Assembly (NCBI RefSeq): GCF_024346315.1
Contig: NZ_JAGQCS010000002.1
Location: 310,001-374,000, forward strand
Source: Cyanobium sp. ATX 6F1
Lineage (GTDB): Bacteria > Cyanobacteriota > Cyanobacteriia > PCC-6307 > Cyanobiaceae
Direction: 5' to 3'
DNA length: 64,000 nucleotides
Positions 8,212-15,507 of the stretch are shown piece after piece. The notes under the pieces are model-generated. The model was given only the letters and a program-made list of their open reading frames with translations, did not search any database and was not told the origin of the DNA. Position 1 is the stretch's first letter, and each line of letters starts with the position of its first letter. The translations under genes and the position numbers were made by a program.

Positions 8212-8258
8212 TTGAAGCATCGCTGCGACCACTCGATCGGTCGCGTTTTTAGCTTCAA
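8212..8258 (+). terminator. nested hairpin with T-run ahead of futA
   Basis: Inner stem GCGACC (8225-8230) pairs with GGTCGC (8239-8244) and is followed by GTTTTT, an intrinsic-terminator layout. An outer arm TTGAAGC (8212-8218) pairs with GCTTCAA (8252-8258). It may end the upstream small-gene transcript or, since it lies between the Crp-type site and futA, act in the futA leader. A further GGGCC-CTTC-GGCCC hairpin follows at 8269-8282, and no Shine-Dalgarno sequence is visible before the ATG. Confidence 0.5.
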
Positions 8259-8291
8259 GGCCGTGATCGGGCCCTTCGGCCCCCTGCCTGA

Positions 8292-9368
8292 ATGCTCCCT
8301 CCGCTGACTCCGCTGCGACCTGACTCCAGCGCTCGCAATCGGCTTCTGATCAGTCTTGCCCTGGTGGGAGCAGCCCTCGCCGGTGGCTTAGCAGTTCAGG
8401 CTCAGCAAGCGAGCGGCGGCGCCCCAGCCGCCGAGATCGGCGTCTACTCCGGCCGCCACTACAACACCGACAAAGAGCTCTACCGCCAGTTCACCGCACG
8501 CACCGGCATCAAGGTCAATCTGCTGGAGGCCAAGGATGACGCCCTGATCGAGCGCCTCAGGAGCGAGGGCAAGAACAGCCCCGCCGACGTGCTCGTGCTC
8601 GTGGATGCCGCCCGCCTGGAGAAGGCCACCTCCCTGGGGCTGTTCCAGAGCGCCCGCTCCGCCGCCCTGCTCAAAGACGTGCCCCTCAACCTGCGCGATT
8701 CCAAGGGCCGCTGGTATGGGCTCACCCGCCGGGTGCGCCTGGTGGTGGTCAACCCCAAGCAAGTGAAACCCGGAGCCATCCGCACCTACGCCGATCTGGC
8801 CAGCCCCGCCCTCAAGGGCAAGCTCTGCCTGCGCGATCGCAGGAGCGTCTACAACCAGTCGTTGGTGGCCGATCAACTGATCCAGCGCGGTGAGGCCGCC
8901 ACCCGGCAGTGGATCAAGGCTCTGACGGCCAACGTCAGCCAGCCCTTCTTCAGCTCCGACACACCCCTGGCCCGGGCCGTGGCCAGCGGGGAGTGCGGCG
9001 TGGGAGTGGTGAACTCCTATTACGTCGCCCGGATGCTCACCGGCCAGGGTGGCGCCAGCGACCAGGCCCTGGCCCGCAACCTCAAGGTGGTCTTCCCCAC
9101 CCCCGCCCACGTCAACATCAGCGGCGCCGGCGTCACCCGCCACGCCCGCAACCCCCAGGGGGCGATCCGGCTGATCGAATTCCTGGCCTCCCCCAGCGGC
9201 GGCAAGGGCTACGCCGAAGCCAACAACGAATACCCGCTCAAGGGCTATGGCAACAACGCCACCTTGAAGAGCTTTGGCCCCTTCAAGGCCGATGCCGTCA
9301 CCGTGGAGCAGATGGGGGCGAAGAACCGCGCCGCCGTCGAGCTGATGGAGGCGGGGGGCTGGAAGTAG
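8292..9368 (+). CDS. futA: iron(III) ABC transporter substrate-binding protein FutA/IdiA
   Basis: A 358-residue periplasmic ferric-binding protein with a signal peptide (RNRLLISLALVGAALAGG). The mature start IGVYSGRHYNTDKELY carries the family's YSGRHY motif, and the later VVNSYYVARM supplies the paired Tyr ligands of FutA/IdiA-type proteins. The length matches the family. It is 31 bp upstream of the permease futB. FutC, the ATPase, is not in the window; it is commonly encoded elsewhere in picocyanobacteria. The region just upstream has a Crp-type palindrome and a structured leader. Confidence 0.93.
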   Translation: MLPPLTPLRPDSSARNRLLISLALVGAALAGGLAVQAQQASGGAPAAEIGVYSGRHYNTDKELYRQFTARTGIKVNLLEAKDDALIERLRSEGKNSPADVLVLVDAARLEKATSLGLFQSARSAALLKDVPLNLRDSKGRWYGLTRRVRLVVVNPKQVKPGAIRTYADLASPALKGKLCLRDRRSVYNQSLVADQLIQRGEAATRQWIKALTANVSQPFFSSDTPLARAVASGECGVGVVNSYYVARMLTGQGGASDQALARNLKVVFPTPAHVNISGAGVTRHARNPQGAIRLIEFLASPSGGKGYAEANNEYPLKGYGNNATLKSFGPFKADAVTVEQMGAKNRAAVELMEAGGWK

Positions 9369-9399
9369 GGCTCCTAAACTGAGCTTTACCTCAGTGTCC

Positions 9400-10962
9400 A
9401 TGGCAGCCGCTGGCAAGGCTCTAGCAGGGGTCGAACCCAGCCGGGAGAGGCCCAGCCGGGGGGTGCTGGCCGGGGGCGTTCTGTTGATCTGCGGCCTGGC
9501 CCTGGCCCCGATCGCGATGCTGATCGGCTTCACCGCCCTGGGCTCCGGGCCCGCCGCCCTGGCCCTGGGGGCCGATGGCCGCGAGCAGCTGCTCAACACC
9601 GTGGCCCTGGTGGCGGCCGTTGGTGCCCTGGGCGCCCTGCTCGGCACCGCCAATGGCTGGCTCACCGCCTGCTGCCGGTTTCCCGGGCGCCGCTGGCTGC
9701 GGATCGCCCAACTGCTGCCGCTGGCCACCCCCGGTTACCTGCTGGCCGCCACCTTGATCGACCTGGGCAGCCAATGGCAGCTGCGCGTCCACGGGCTGGG
9801 TTGGACCGTGCTGGTGCTGACCCTGACCACCTACAGCTACGTGTTTCTGCTGGCAACCGAGAGCTTTTCGGCGAGCGGCCAGCGCCAACTGGAGGCCTGC
9901 CGCAGCCTCGGGGTGGGCCCCTGGGGCAGCTTCGCCCGGGTGGCCCTGCCGATGGCGCTGCCCTCGATCGGGGCGGGGATCGCCCTGGCCGGCATGGAGG
10001 TGGTGAATGAGCTGGGGGCCGTGGAACTGCTGGGGGTGCCGACCCTCTCGAGCGGCATCCTGCAGCGCTGGCAGGGGGAAGAGGATCCGCGTGGCGCCGT
10101 GGGCCTGGCCCTGTTTGCCCTGGTGATTGTCAGCCTGCTGGTGGGGGCTGAACGCCAGCTGCGCGGCCGCAGCCGCCGCTGGGCCCTGGCCCACGGGGGC
10201 GATGCCCCCCAGCGCTGGCCCCTGGGGGGTTGGCGCACCCTGGCGGCCCAGACCCTGACCCTGCTGCCCCCGCTGGCCACCCTGGGGCTCCCCCTGCTCT
10301 GGGCCGCCCTGAGCTGGGACCAACTCCAGGGGGAATCGGCCGCTGAGCTGCTGGGGCTGAGCCTGCGCAGCCTGGGGCTGGCCCTGGCGGCCGCGGGGAT
10401 CACCGTGGGCAGCGCGCTGCTGCTGTCGATCGCCCGCCGCTGGCTGCCCTCGCCGCTGCTGCAGCGGCTCAGCTTTGCCGCCGGCATGGGCTATGCGGTG
10501 CCGGGCACCGTGCTGGCCCTGGCTCTGATGCTGATCGGCGGGCCGCTGGCCCTGAGCCCCCTGCTGCTGCTGCTCTGGGGCTATGGCGACCGCTTTCTGG
10601 CGGTGGCCAAGGGCGGGCTCGATGCGGCCCTCGAGCGCCTTCCTCCCAGCGTCGATGAAGCCGCCACCGGCCTGGGCTGCAGCTGGCCCCAGGTGTTGGC
10701 CCGGGTGCACCTGCCGCTGTTGAAGGAGCCCCTGCTGGTGGCGGGCCTGCTGGTGTTCGTCGACACGGTCAAGGAGCTGCCGCTCACCTTCGCCCTGCGC
10801 CCCTTCGACTTCGACACCCTGGCGGTGCGGGTGTTCCAGTACGCCAGTGATGAGCGTGTGGGGGCGGCGCTGCTGCCGGCGCTGCTGATCCTGCTGCTGG
10901 GGCTGGCGGCCTCGCTGGCGCTGGTGCCCAGCCTGGAATCAGGCCGCCGCCAGGGGGGCTGA
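9400..10962 (+). CDS. futB: iron(III) ABC transporter permease FutB
   Basis: A 520-residue inner-membrane permease with about twelve hydrophobic helices in two repeated halves. Each half has a binding-protein-dependent transport motif with EAA-loop character: EACRSLGVGPWGSFARVALP in the first, DEAATGLGCSWPQVLARVHL in the second. This duplicated FbpB/SfuB layout is typical of ferric permeases. The ATG at 9400 is preferred over a GTG two codons upstream. The 3' end overlaps a 24-codon remnant of an IdiB-like gene on the opposite strand, and the last codons are part of a direct repeat found again 2050 bp downstream. Confidence 0.9.
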   Translation: MAAAGKALAGVEPSRERPSRGVLAGGVLLICGLALAPIAMLIGFTALGSGPAALALGADGREQLLNTVALVAAVGALGALLGTANGWLTACCRFPGRRWLRIAQLLPLATPGYLLAATLIDLGSQWQLRVHGLGWTVLVLTLTTYSYVFLLATESFSASGQRQLEACRSLGVGPWGSFARVALPMALPSIGAGIALAGMEVVNELGAVELLGVPTLSSGILQRWQGEEDPRGAVGLALFALVIVSLLVGAERQLRGRSRRWALAHGGDAPQRWPLGGWRTLAAQTLTLLPPLATLGLPLLWAALSWDQLQGESAAELLGLSLRSLGLALAAAGITVGSALLLSIARRWLPSPLLQRLSFAAGMGYAVPGTVLALALMLIGGPLALSPLLLLLWGYGDRFLAVAKGGLDAALERLPPSVDEAATGLGCSWPQVLARVHLPLLKEPLLVAGLLVFVDTVKELPLTFALRPFDFDTLAVRVFQYASDERVGAALLPALLILLLGLAASLALVPSLESGRRQGG

Positions 10963-11010
10963 GACCACCAGTTCCGGGGCCAACCGCAGGCCGCTCTCAC
11001 CCGCGGGGGC
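10939..11010 (-). pseudogene. 3' fragment of an idiB-like regulator gene
   Basis: The minus strand encodes 23 residues (APAGESGLRLAPELVV... then a stop at 10939-10941) that match the C-terminus of the IdiB-like protein at 12989-13585 with few changes. Homology ends abruptly at about 11011. It overlaps the end of futB tail to tail. The likely ancestral order was futB directly convergent with idiB, later separated by an insertion. Confidence 0.75.
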
Positions 11011-11011
11011 C
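10947..11011. repeat. left copy of a 65 bp direct repeat flanking the methyltransferase islet
   Basis: Aligned base by base with 12997-13061 (offset 2050), 60 of 65 positions match. It covers the end of futB and the idiB-like C-terminal codons. Confidence 0.8.
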
Positions 11012-11079
11012 GACCTGCTGGCTCCCCCCTTCTGAAGGCGGAAGCGTTCATGATCAACCACTCAACGCCCGGGAGGCTG

Positions 11080-11361
11080 TTATGAAGCAGGGTTCATTGA
11101 ACGTCCACTCAGCTCTTCTTGCTGGGGTTCATTCCCGATCGATGAGTGCATCCGGCTGATGTTGTCAGCCATGGCCATCAAGCCGGCTCGGATCGACTGA
11201 ATATCATGACCCCGCATCAGTTTGAGAGTCAGGGTCCGCAACAGGGCAAGTACCTGGATCAATACGCCGTCGCGCTTCAGAATTCCGTTTCTGATCAGCG
11301 ATCTGAACAAGCGCCCACCGCCGGAGTGGGGCTTGTATATATTTGAAACGATGGCCTCCAA
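11080..11361 (-). CDS. uncertain small ORF in the islet
   Basis: A 93-codon frame that opens only with TTG and has an in-frame stop ten codons upstream. It encodes a basic, leucine-rich sequence (VLALLRTLTLKLMRG, then a helical MAMADNISRMH tail). Base use is close to the neighbouring AT-richer islet. It could be a remnant of a larger gene or a short hypothetical protein; I do not recognise it. Confidence 0.3.
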   Translation of the reverse strand: MEAIVSNIYKPHSGGGRLFRSLIRNGILKRDGVLIQVLALLRTLTLKLMRGHDIQSIRAGLMAMADNISRMHSSIGNEPQQEELSGRSMNPAS

Positions 11362-11482
11362 CTTATTGCATTTGCTGTCAAGTTATCCTATCGATCCAGT
11401 AGAGAATGGGCCCCGCTGAACCGTCCCTCTCTACTTATTTCTTTTCAAGTCGGCCCAACTTGATCCCATCGCAGCTCCCTCC

Positions 11483-12688
11483 ATGCAGCCAACAAACATG
11501 GTTGATCTCAGTTTAAAAGTTCATGGGCAGCGGACCCCAGAAACTGATCAAACGAAATCAGGCGCTGTCGAAACGGGCCTGCAGCGCTACCTACCTTTGG
11601 TAGGAGATGTGACCCGCAAGCACCCTATCGCCTATCACGCCACACGAGCTGCCACCCGTGTTGTGAATGCCGTACAAATGGCCGTGGGCGAATCCTACGC
11701 GAACGGACTGGAACTTCCCGATCCAGTCCTGAAGGCACTGTTTGATACAAGCATGCCGTTCTTCTTTAAGTATGTGCCTGCTCTACTTGCCCCCTATGAG
11801 TGGGTGTTGCAGGAAACCGACCAAGTGGCGGAAGGCTCGAAGGATCTGATGAAGATCCAATATGACCTACCACAGGGAATGCTCAATACAATGCTAGGCA
11901 ACGGCAAAGTGATTTATCCCAAATACAGCATGGGCCTTTGGGACAAAGGGGCCGCTGATCTCGAGCAATCTCAGATACAGATGATTGATGACATCATAGA
12001 AAAATTAGATATCAAAGATGGCGATAACATTCTCGACTTTGGCTGTGGCTGGGGATGCATCCCTAATTATATCCTATCAAAGTTTCCCAATGTCAGAATG
12101 ACCGGGATTAATCTCAGCCATCATCAGTGCGAGTTTATACGTCAACGCATGCAGGATCCGCAAAGTCATCTGGCATCGGGTCGCTTCACCCTCGTCGAAG
12201 GCGACCTGAATGATCCATACTTTGAAGAGAAGTTTGATAATATTCTTTCCATTGGCGTTTTTTGCCATGTTGGCAACCTCACCAATGCCTTTGCGAAGCT
12301 GGCTTCCTTCTTAAAGCCAGGTGGCAAGTTCTTCCTTCATATCATCACCGTACGCACACCGAATAACATTTCCAGCGCCTTTACGCACAAGTATATTTTC
12401 CCCCACGGGCGCTACTGGAATTACGATGCCGTTCCAAGCCACAACAGAAATCTGAAGACTGTCCAGCGCTGGTACATGAATGGTAATAATTACTCGCGTA
12501 CATTTGCAGAGTGGTTGAAGAATTTTGACGCCCACATTGAAACCAACAAAGATTTAAACTATGGCGCCATGGACTTCTCCCGATTCCGGCGTATTTGGCG
12601 TTTTTATCTAATCTGGTTTGTTTCAAACTTTGCCAGCTGTGATGGCGAGATCAATGGCAACGGCCAATTTCTCTTGACCCATAACTAG
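11483..12688 (+). CDS. cyclopropane-fatty-acid-synthase-like SAM methyltransferase
   Basis: A 401-residue class I methyltransferase related to cyclopropane fatty acid synthases and coclaurine-N-methyltransferase-like enzymes. The N-terminal 110 residues are a helical region. Then come YPKYSMGLWDKGAADLEQSQ (the family's YSxGxW...LExAQ block), SAM motif I ILDFGCGWGCIPNYI near 190, and GINLSHHQCEFIRQRM (post-I). FDNILSIGVFCHVG and a FLKPGGKFFLHII strand follow. Codon use is clearly AT-richer than the surrounding genes, and no Shine-Dalgarno sequence is visible. It sits inside the 65 bp direct repeats, so recent acquisition is likely. The substrate (lipid or small amine) cannot be set from sequence. 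Confidence 0.85.
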   Translation: MQPTNMVDLSLKVHGQRTPETDQTKSGAVETGLQRYLPLVGDVTRKHPIAYHATRAATRVVNAVQMAVGESYANGLELPDPVLKALFDTSMPFFFKYVPALLAPYEWVLQETDQVAEGSKDLMKIQYDLPQGMLNTMLGNGKVIYPKYSMGLWDKGAADLEQSQIQMIDDIIEKLDIKDGDNILDFGCGWGCIPNYILSKFPNVRMTGINLSHHQCEFIRQRMQDPQSHLASGRFTLVEGDLNDPYFEEKFDNILSIGVFCHVGNLTNAFAKLASFLKPGGKFFLHIITVRTPNNISSAFTHKYIFPHGRYWNYDAVPSHNRNLKTVQRWYMNGNNYSRTFAEWLKNFDAHIETNKDLNYGAMDFSRFRRIWRFYLIWFVSNFASCDGEINGNGQFLLTHN

Positions 12689-12751
12689 GGCTTGATAAAA
12701 ATCCCAAAAGCTATCCAAGTAGCCATGTGCTTGGAAGAAACTGTCTCGCTG

Positions 12752-12886
12752 TCAAAGCTGCAAACGCGCAAGATTGGCCTCGGACTGGCATATTAAATAA
12801 TCAATATCCAGCCTGCCCTCTTCAGTGGCTTGAGCAGCAACAGCAGGAAATAATCCAGGCAAAGAGAGAATAACCCAGCCAAACAT
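12752..12886 (-). CDS. possible truncated secreted-protein ORF
   Basis: A 44-codon ATG frame on the minus strand. It has a signal-peptide-like start (MFGWVILSLPGLFPAVAAQA) followed by only 24 residues with one Cys. No clear ribosome-binding site is seen. It resembles the first part of the small secreted proteins that are frequent at 20-40 kb, so it may be a truncated gene. The rest of 12689-12988 shows nothing else. Confidence 0.3.
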   Translation of the reverse strand: MFGWVILSLPGLFPAVAAQATEEGRLDIDYLICQSEANLARLQL

Positions 12887-12988
12887 AACCAAGAGTCTTT
12901 CCGACACTTGTCACATAAAGAGCCATTGAGATCACGCCTTCAGTGTCTCAATCAGTTTCGTGATGATCTGACTATCACCTGACTCCGC

Positions 12989-13585
12989 TCAGCCGACCGC
13001 CAGGGGGGCTGAGGCCACCAGTTCCGGGGCCAGCCGCAGGCCGTTCTCTCCGGCGGGGGCCTCCAGCAACCTGGCCTGGCGGATCTTCGAAATCAGCCGG
13101 GTGCTGGTGACCCGGGTGGTGCCGATCAGTTCACCGATGCGCTCGTGGGTGAGTCGGAACGGCAACTCGCACCAGACGCCGCAGCGGCGCCCGAGCCGGC
13201 GCACCAACAGGGAGAGCAGGGCATGGAGCCGCTGATCGGCGGAGCCCAGGTGACGGATGCGCAGCAGTTGCAGGGTCCACTCGTTGACCGGATCGAAGCC
13301 GTCTGAGGCCAGGGGCTCGGCATCGCTGCGAAAGACCAGGGGCGTGAGCGCTTCGACGCAGACGCCTTCACTGCAAAGACGATCGGTGCGCAGCTGGTCG
13401 CCCGGCTGCAGGAAGGCCAGGGTCATGCCCTCGGTTTCCTCGCAGGGGCAATAGACCCGGGCCACCCCTTCGAGCACCTCGATGCAGCTGCCGGAAGGCC
13501 GCAGGGCGGGATCCAGCAGCACGGTCTGGCCGACGGGCATGCGTACGGCAGGGGCGGGTTGATCGGGCAGGAAACGGAAGCTCAT
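12989..13585 (-). CDS. Crp/Fnr-family regulator, IdiB-like
   Basis: A 198-residue Crp/Fnr-type regulator. An N-terminal cupin-like cNMP-fold region (about 1-100) precedes a C-terminal winged helix with LTHERIGELIGTTRVTSTRL near 145-165. In Synechococcus elongatus IdiB, a protein of this family, is encoded next to idiA and activates it under iron limitation. The same proximity to futA/futB and fur here supports an IdiB-like role, by context rather than residue-level proof. Two tandem Fur-like boxes lie 33-87 bp upstream of the start. Its last codons are duplicated next to futB at 10939-11011. Confidence 0.75.
   Translation of the reverse strand: MSFRFLPDQPAPAVRMPVGQTVLLDPALRPSGSCIEVLEGVARVYCPCEETEGMTLAFLQPGDQLRTDRLCSEGVCVEALTPLVFRSDAEPLASDGFDPVNEWTLQLLRIRHLGSADQRLHALLSLLVRRLGRRCGVWCELPFRLTHERIGELIGTTRVTSTRLISKIRQARLLEAPAGENGLRLAPELVASAPLAVG
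12997..13061. repeat. right copy of the 65 bp direct repeat flanking the islet
   Basis: Matches 10947-11011 at 60 of 65 positions. This copy is the intact 3' end of the IdiB-like gene, so the left copy is the fragment. Confidence 0.8.
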
Positions 13586-13617
13586 CGGTGGGGACGGGCA
13601 GGCCCCAATGGGCCCTG

Positions 13618-13672
13618 TTGCGAATGACTCTCAACCTAAACAAGTATGGAGCGCTTTGCAAGCGATTCTCAA
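13618..13672. promoter_or_regulatory. tandem Fur-like boxes upstream of the IdiB-like gene
   Basis: TTGCGAATGACTCTCAA (13618-13634) and TTGCAAGCGATTCTCAA (13656-13672) match at 13 of 17 positions and are spaced 38 bp apart. The second shares GATTCTCAA with the Zur box at 4658-4670. Their position upstream of an iron-linked regulator and near fur suggests Fur binding; binding is inferred. Confidence 0.5.
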
Positions 13673-13772
13673 TAGCAAGATTGGATCGCCTCAGCGGGGC
13701 CGCCTGTGATCCAAGGACCGAGGGGCTGTGCGATCGGATGCACGCTTCCGTGTGATCCGTCGGGGCCTCGCC

Positions 13773-13964
13773 ATGGGAACCCCCCAGGCTGAACCCACGT
13801 TCTTCCAAAACAGCATGGTTCGCCTGCACGGAGACCGCTCCAGCCTTCTGGCCGCCCTCGCCGCCGAATGGGCCGATCAGCAGCTGCAGCTGCCAGGCTC
13901 CCGCTGGCCTGAGCTCAGACCTGCTCCGCCGCGGCGCAGGGGGGACAGAGCCCCCGCACGTTGA
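13773..13964 (+). CDS. uncertain small ORF overlapping fur
   Basis: A 63-codon ATG frame whose last 50 bp overlap the fur 3' end on the other strand. The N-terminal part (GTPQAEPTFFQNSMVRLHGD) looks more protein-like than the Arg/Pro-rich tail, which mirrors fur. It could be a small regulator-region protein or chance; I do not recognise it. Confidence 0.25.
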   Translation: MGTPQAEPTFFQNSMVRLHGDRSSLLAALAAEWADQQLQLPGSRWPELRPAPPRRRGDRAPAR

Positions 13965-14388
13965 GCACGCATTCCAGCAACCGGAAGCCATGGCCGGCGG
14001 CCGCCTGCTCGCCGGCGCTGAGCACCGCGGGGCTCTCGAATTCCTCGGTGCGGCCGCAGCGCACGCAGACCAGGTGGTGGTGGTTGCGGTGGGTGTCGCT
14101 TGCCAGCTCGAAGCGCCGGCCCCCTTCTGGCAGCTCCAGCTCCTGCAGCAGTCCGAAGGAACTGAGCAGCCGCAAGGTGCGGTAGACGGTCGCCAAAGAG
14201 ACGCGCCCGTCGGAGCGAATCAGACGCTGGTGAACCTCCTCGGCGCTCAGATGGCTGCCTTCGCCGATGCGCTCGAACAGTTCCAGCACCCGTTGACGCT
14301 GGGGGGTGAGCCGCCGTCCACGGTCATGCAGGTTGGTGCGCAGGGCGTGGTCCGGCGGTGGGGGGCCGGCGCCGGGGATGGCAGACAT
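13915..14388 (-). CDS. fur: ferric uptake regulator Fur
   Basis: A 157-residue Fur-family repressor. The DNA-binding half has LTPQRQRVLELF and VSLATVYRTLRLLSSFGLLQ. The metal-binding half has the HRNHHHLVCVRCGRTEEF block and the C-terminal LCPPC. Both Cys pairs of the structural zinc site are present. It is the last gene of a minus-strand series, 15 bp after the UPF0104 gene, and is followed 330 bp later by the IdiB-like gene. Its place beside futAB and IdiB points to iron; PerR-type peroxide sensing cannot be excluded from sequence alone. Confidence 0.9.
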   Translation of the reverse strand: MSAIPGAGPPPPDHALRTNLHDRGRRLTPQRQRVLELFERIGEGSHLSAEEVHQRLIRSDGRVSLATVYRTLRLLSSFGLLQELELPEGGRRFELASDTHRNHHHLVCVRCGRTEEFESPAVLSAGEQAAAGHGFRLLECVLNVRGLCPPCAAAEQV

Positions 14389-14403
14389 TTCTCAAGAGTA
14401 GGC

Positions 14404-15507
14404 CTAATTGCGATTAAGCGGCCAACCCGGCGCAGGGGTCTGGGCCATCCAGCGCTGGTCGAGCTGGGCCGTGCCCGCCGCCAGCAGATCCGCCACCACG
14501 GTCACCAGCCGGTAGCTGAGGGCGACCGCCAGCAGGGGTCCTTCGGGCAGCTCAAGCCCCAGGCGCAGCAGCAGGGTGGCTTCGAACACCCCGAGCCCCC
14601 CCGGCGCCCCGGGCACCACCAGTCCGGCGGTCCAGGCCAGGGCAAAGCCCGCCAACCAGTGGCCCCAACCCAGGGAAAGCTGTTGATCAAAAGCCAGCAC
14701 ACAGCAGGCGAAGCCTCCGAAGCGCAGCAACACGAACACCAGCTCCGCCAGCAGAGGCGCGAGGGGATAGCCGCGCAGGGCTGGCGCGGTTGCCTCAGCC
14801 CCCTGCTGGTTCGCCAGCTCCAGCTTCAGGGCCCCATCCTCCGGAAACCGGGCGCTCAGCTGGGCCAGGCGCCGCCGCTCCAGGGCCCCCAGCAGGGGCC
14901 GGAACCAGCGGGGCGCCAGGGCCAGCAGCGGCAGCAGGGCCAGCAGCGCCAGCCGATCCGCCCCCTGCAAGGGCCACAGGCCCAGGGGCACCAGGGCCAG
15001 GGCCGCCGCCGCCATCAGCACCGGATCGAGCAGCACCGCCAGCACCGCTCGATGGGCGGGCAGGGGGCTGGCGGTGACGACGCCACCGCCGCGCAGGGCC
15101 TGGATCCGCTGCACCAGGTGCCAGATGCCGCCGGGCAGGTATTTGCGCAGGTTGCTGGTCAGAAACAGCAGCACCGTCGCCCCCCAGGCGGGGGTCAACC
15201 CCAGCCAGCGCAGGCAGATCCCCCAGGCCAGCCCATTGGCCACCAGGCTCAGCAGGCTCACCCCAACCCCCAGCAGCAGCCAGGCCCAGCCCTGGCCATC
15301 GAGGGAGAGCTGGGCCAATTGGCGGCCGTTGTTGAGCAGCGCCGCGAGCACGAAGCCCAGGCTCGCCAGCGCCACCCAGAGGCGGGATCCGCCCGGCAGA
15401 GGCGGAAGCTTCGGCAAGTGTGGCTGGAACAGCCAGTGGCGCTCCCTTAGCCAGCGGCGAAGGCTTTGCCAGCGGCGCTGGATCAACCCGATGGCAGGGC
15501 CCGTCAT
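14404..15507 (-). CDS. UPF0104/YbhN-family membrane protein (LPG synthase TM-like)
   Basis: A 367-residue integral membrane protein with about eight helices. The family motifs SNLRKYLPGGIWHLVQR and PGAPGGLGVFEATLLLRLGL mark the lysylphosphatidylglycerol-synthase transmembrane superfamily. The C-terminal aminoacyl-transfer domain of MprF is absent, so it is the flippase-like part only. It overlaps the larC stop/start as ATGA. A role in lipid handling or export is inferred. Confidence 0.85.
   Translation of the reverse strand: MTGPAIGLIQRRWQSLRRWLRERHWLFQPHLPKLPPLPGGSRLWVALASLGFVLAALLNNGRQLAQLSLDGQGWAWLLLGVGVSLLSLVANGLAWGICLRWLGLTPAWGATVLLFLTSNLRKYLPGGIWHLVQRIQALRGGGVVTASPLPAHRAVLAVLLDPVLMAAAALALVPLGLWPLQGADRLALLALLPLLALAPRWFRPLLGALERRRLAQLSARFPEDGALKLELANQQGAEATAPALRGYPLAPLLAELVFVLLRFGGFACCVLAFDQQLSLGWGHWLAGFALAWTAGLVVPGAPGGLGVFEATLLLRLGLELPEGPLLAVALSYRLVTVVADLLAAGTAQLDQRWMAQTPAPGWPLNRN

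Noticed and set aside
10947-13061. The islet as an insertion sequence with terminal repeats
   Set aside because: The flanking repeats are direct, not inverted, and derive from the coding end of the IdiB-like gene; no transposase gene is present.
13990-15450. A 486-codon plus-strand frame across fur and the UPF0104 gene
   Set aside because: Gln/Arg/Gly-rich shadow frame; the minus strand encodes clear family motifs.
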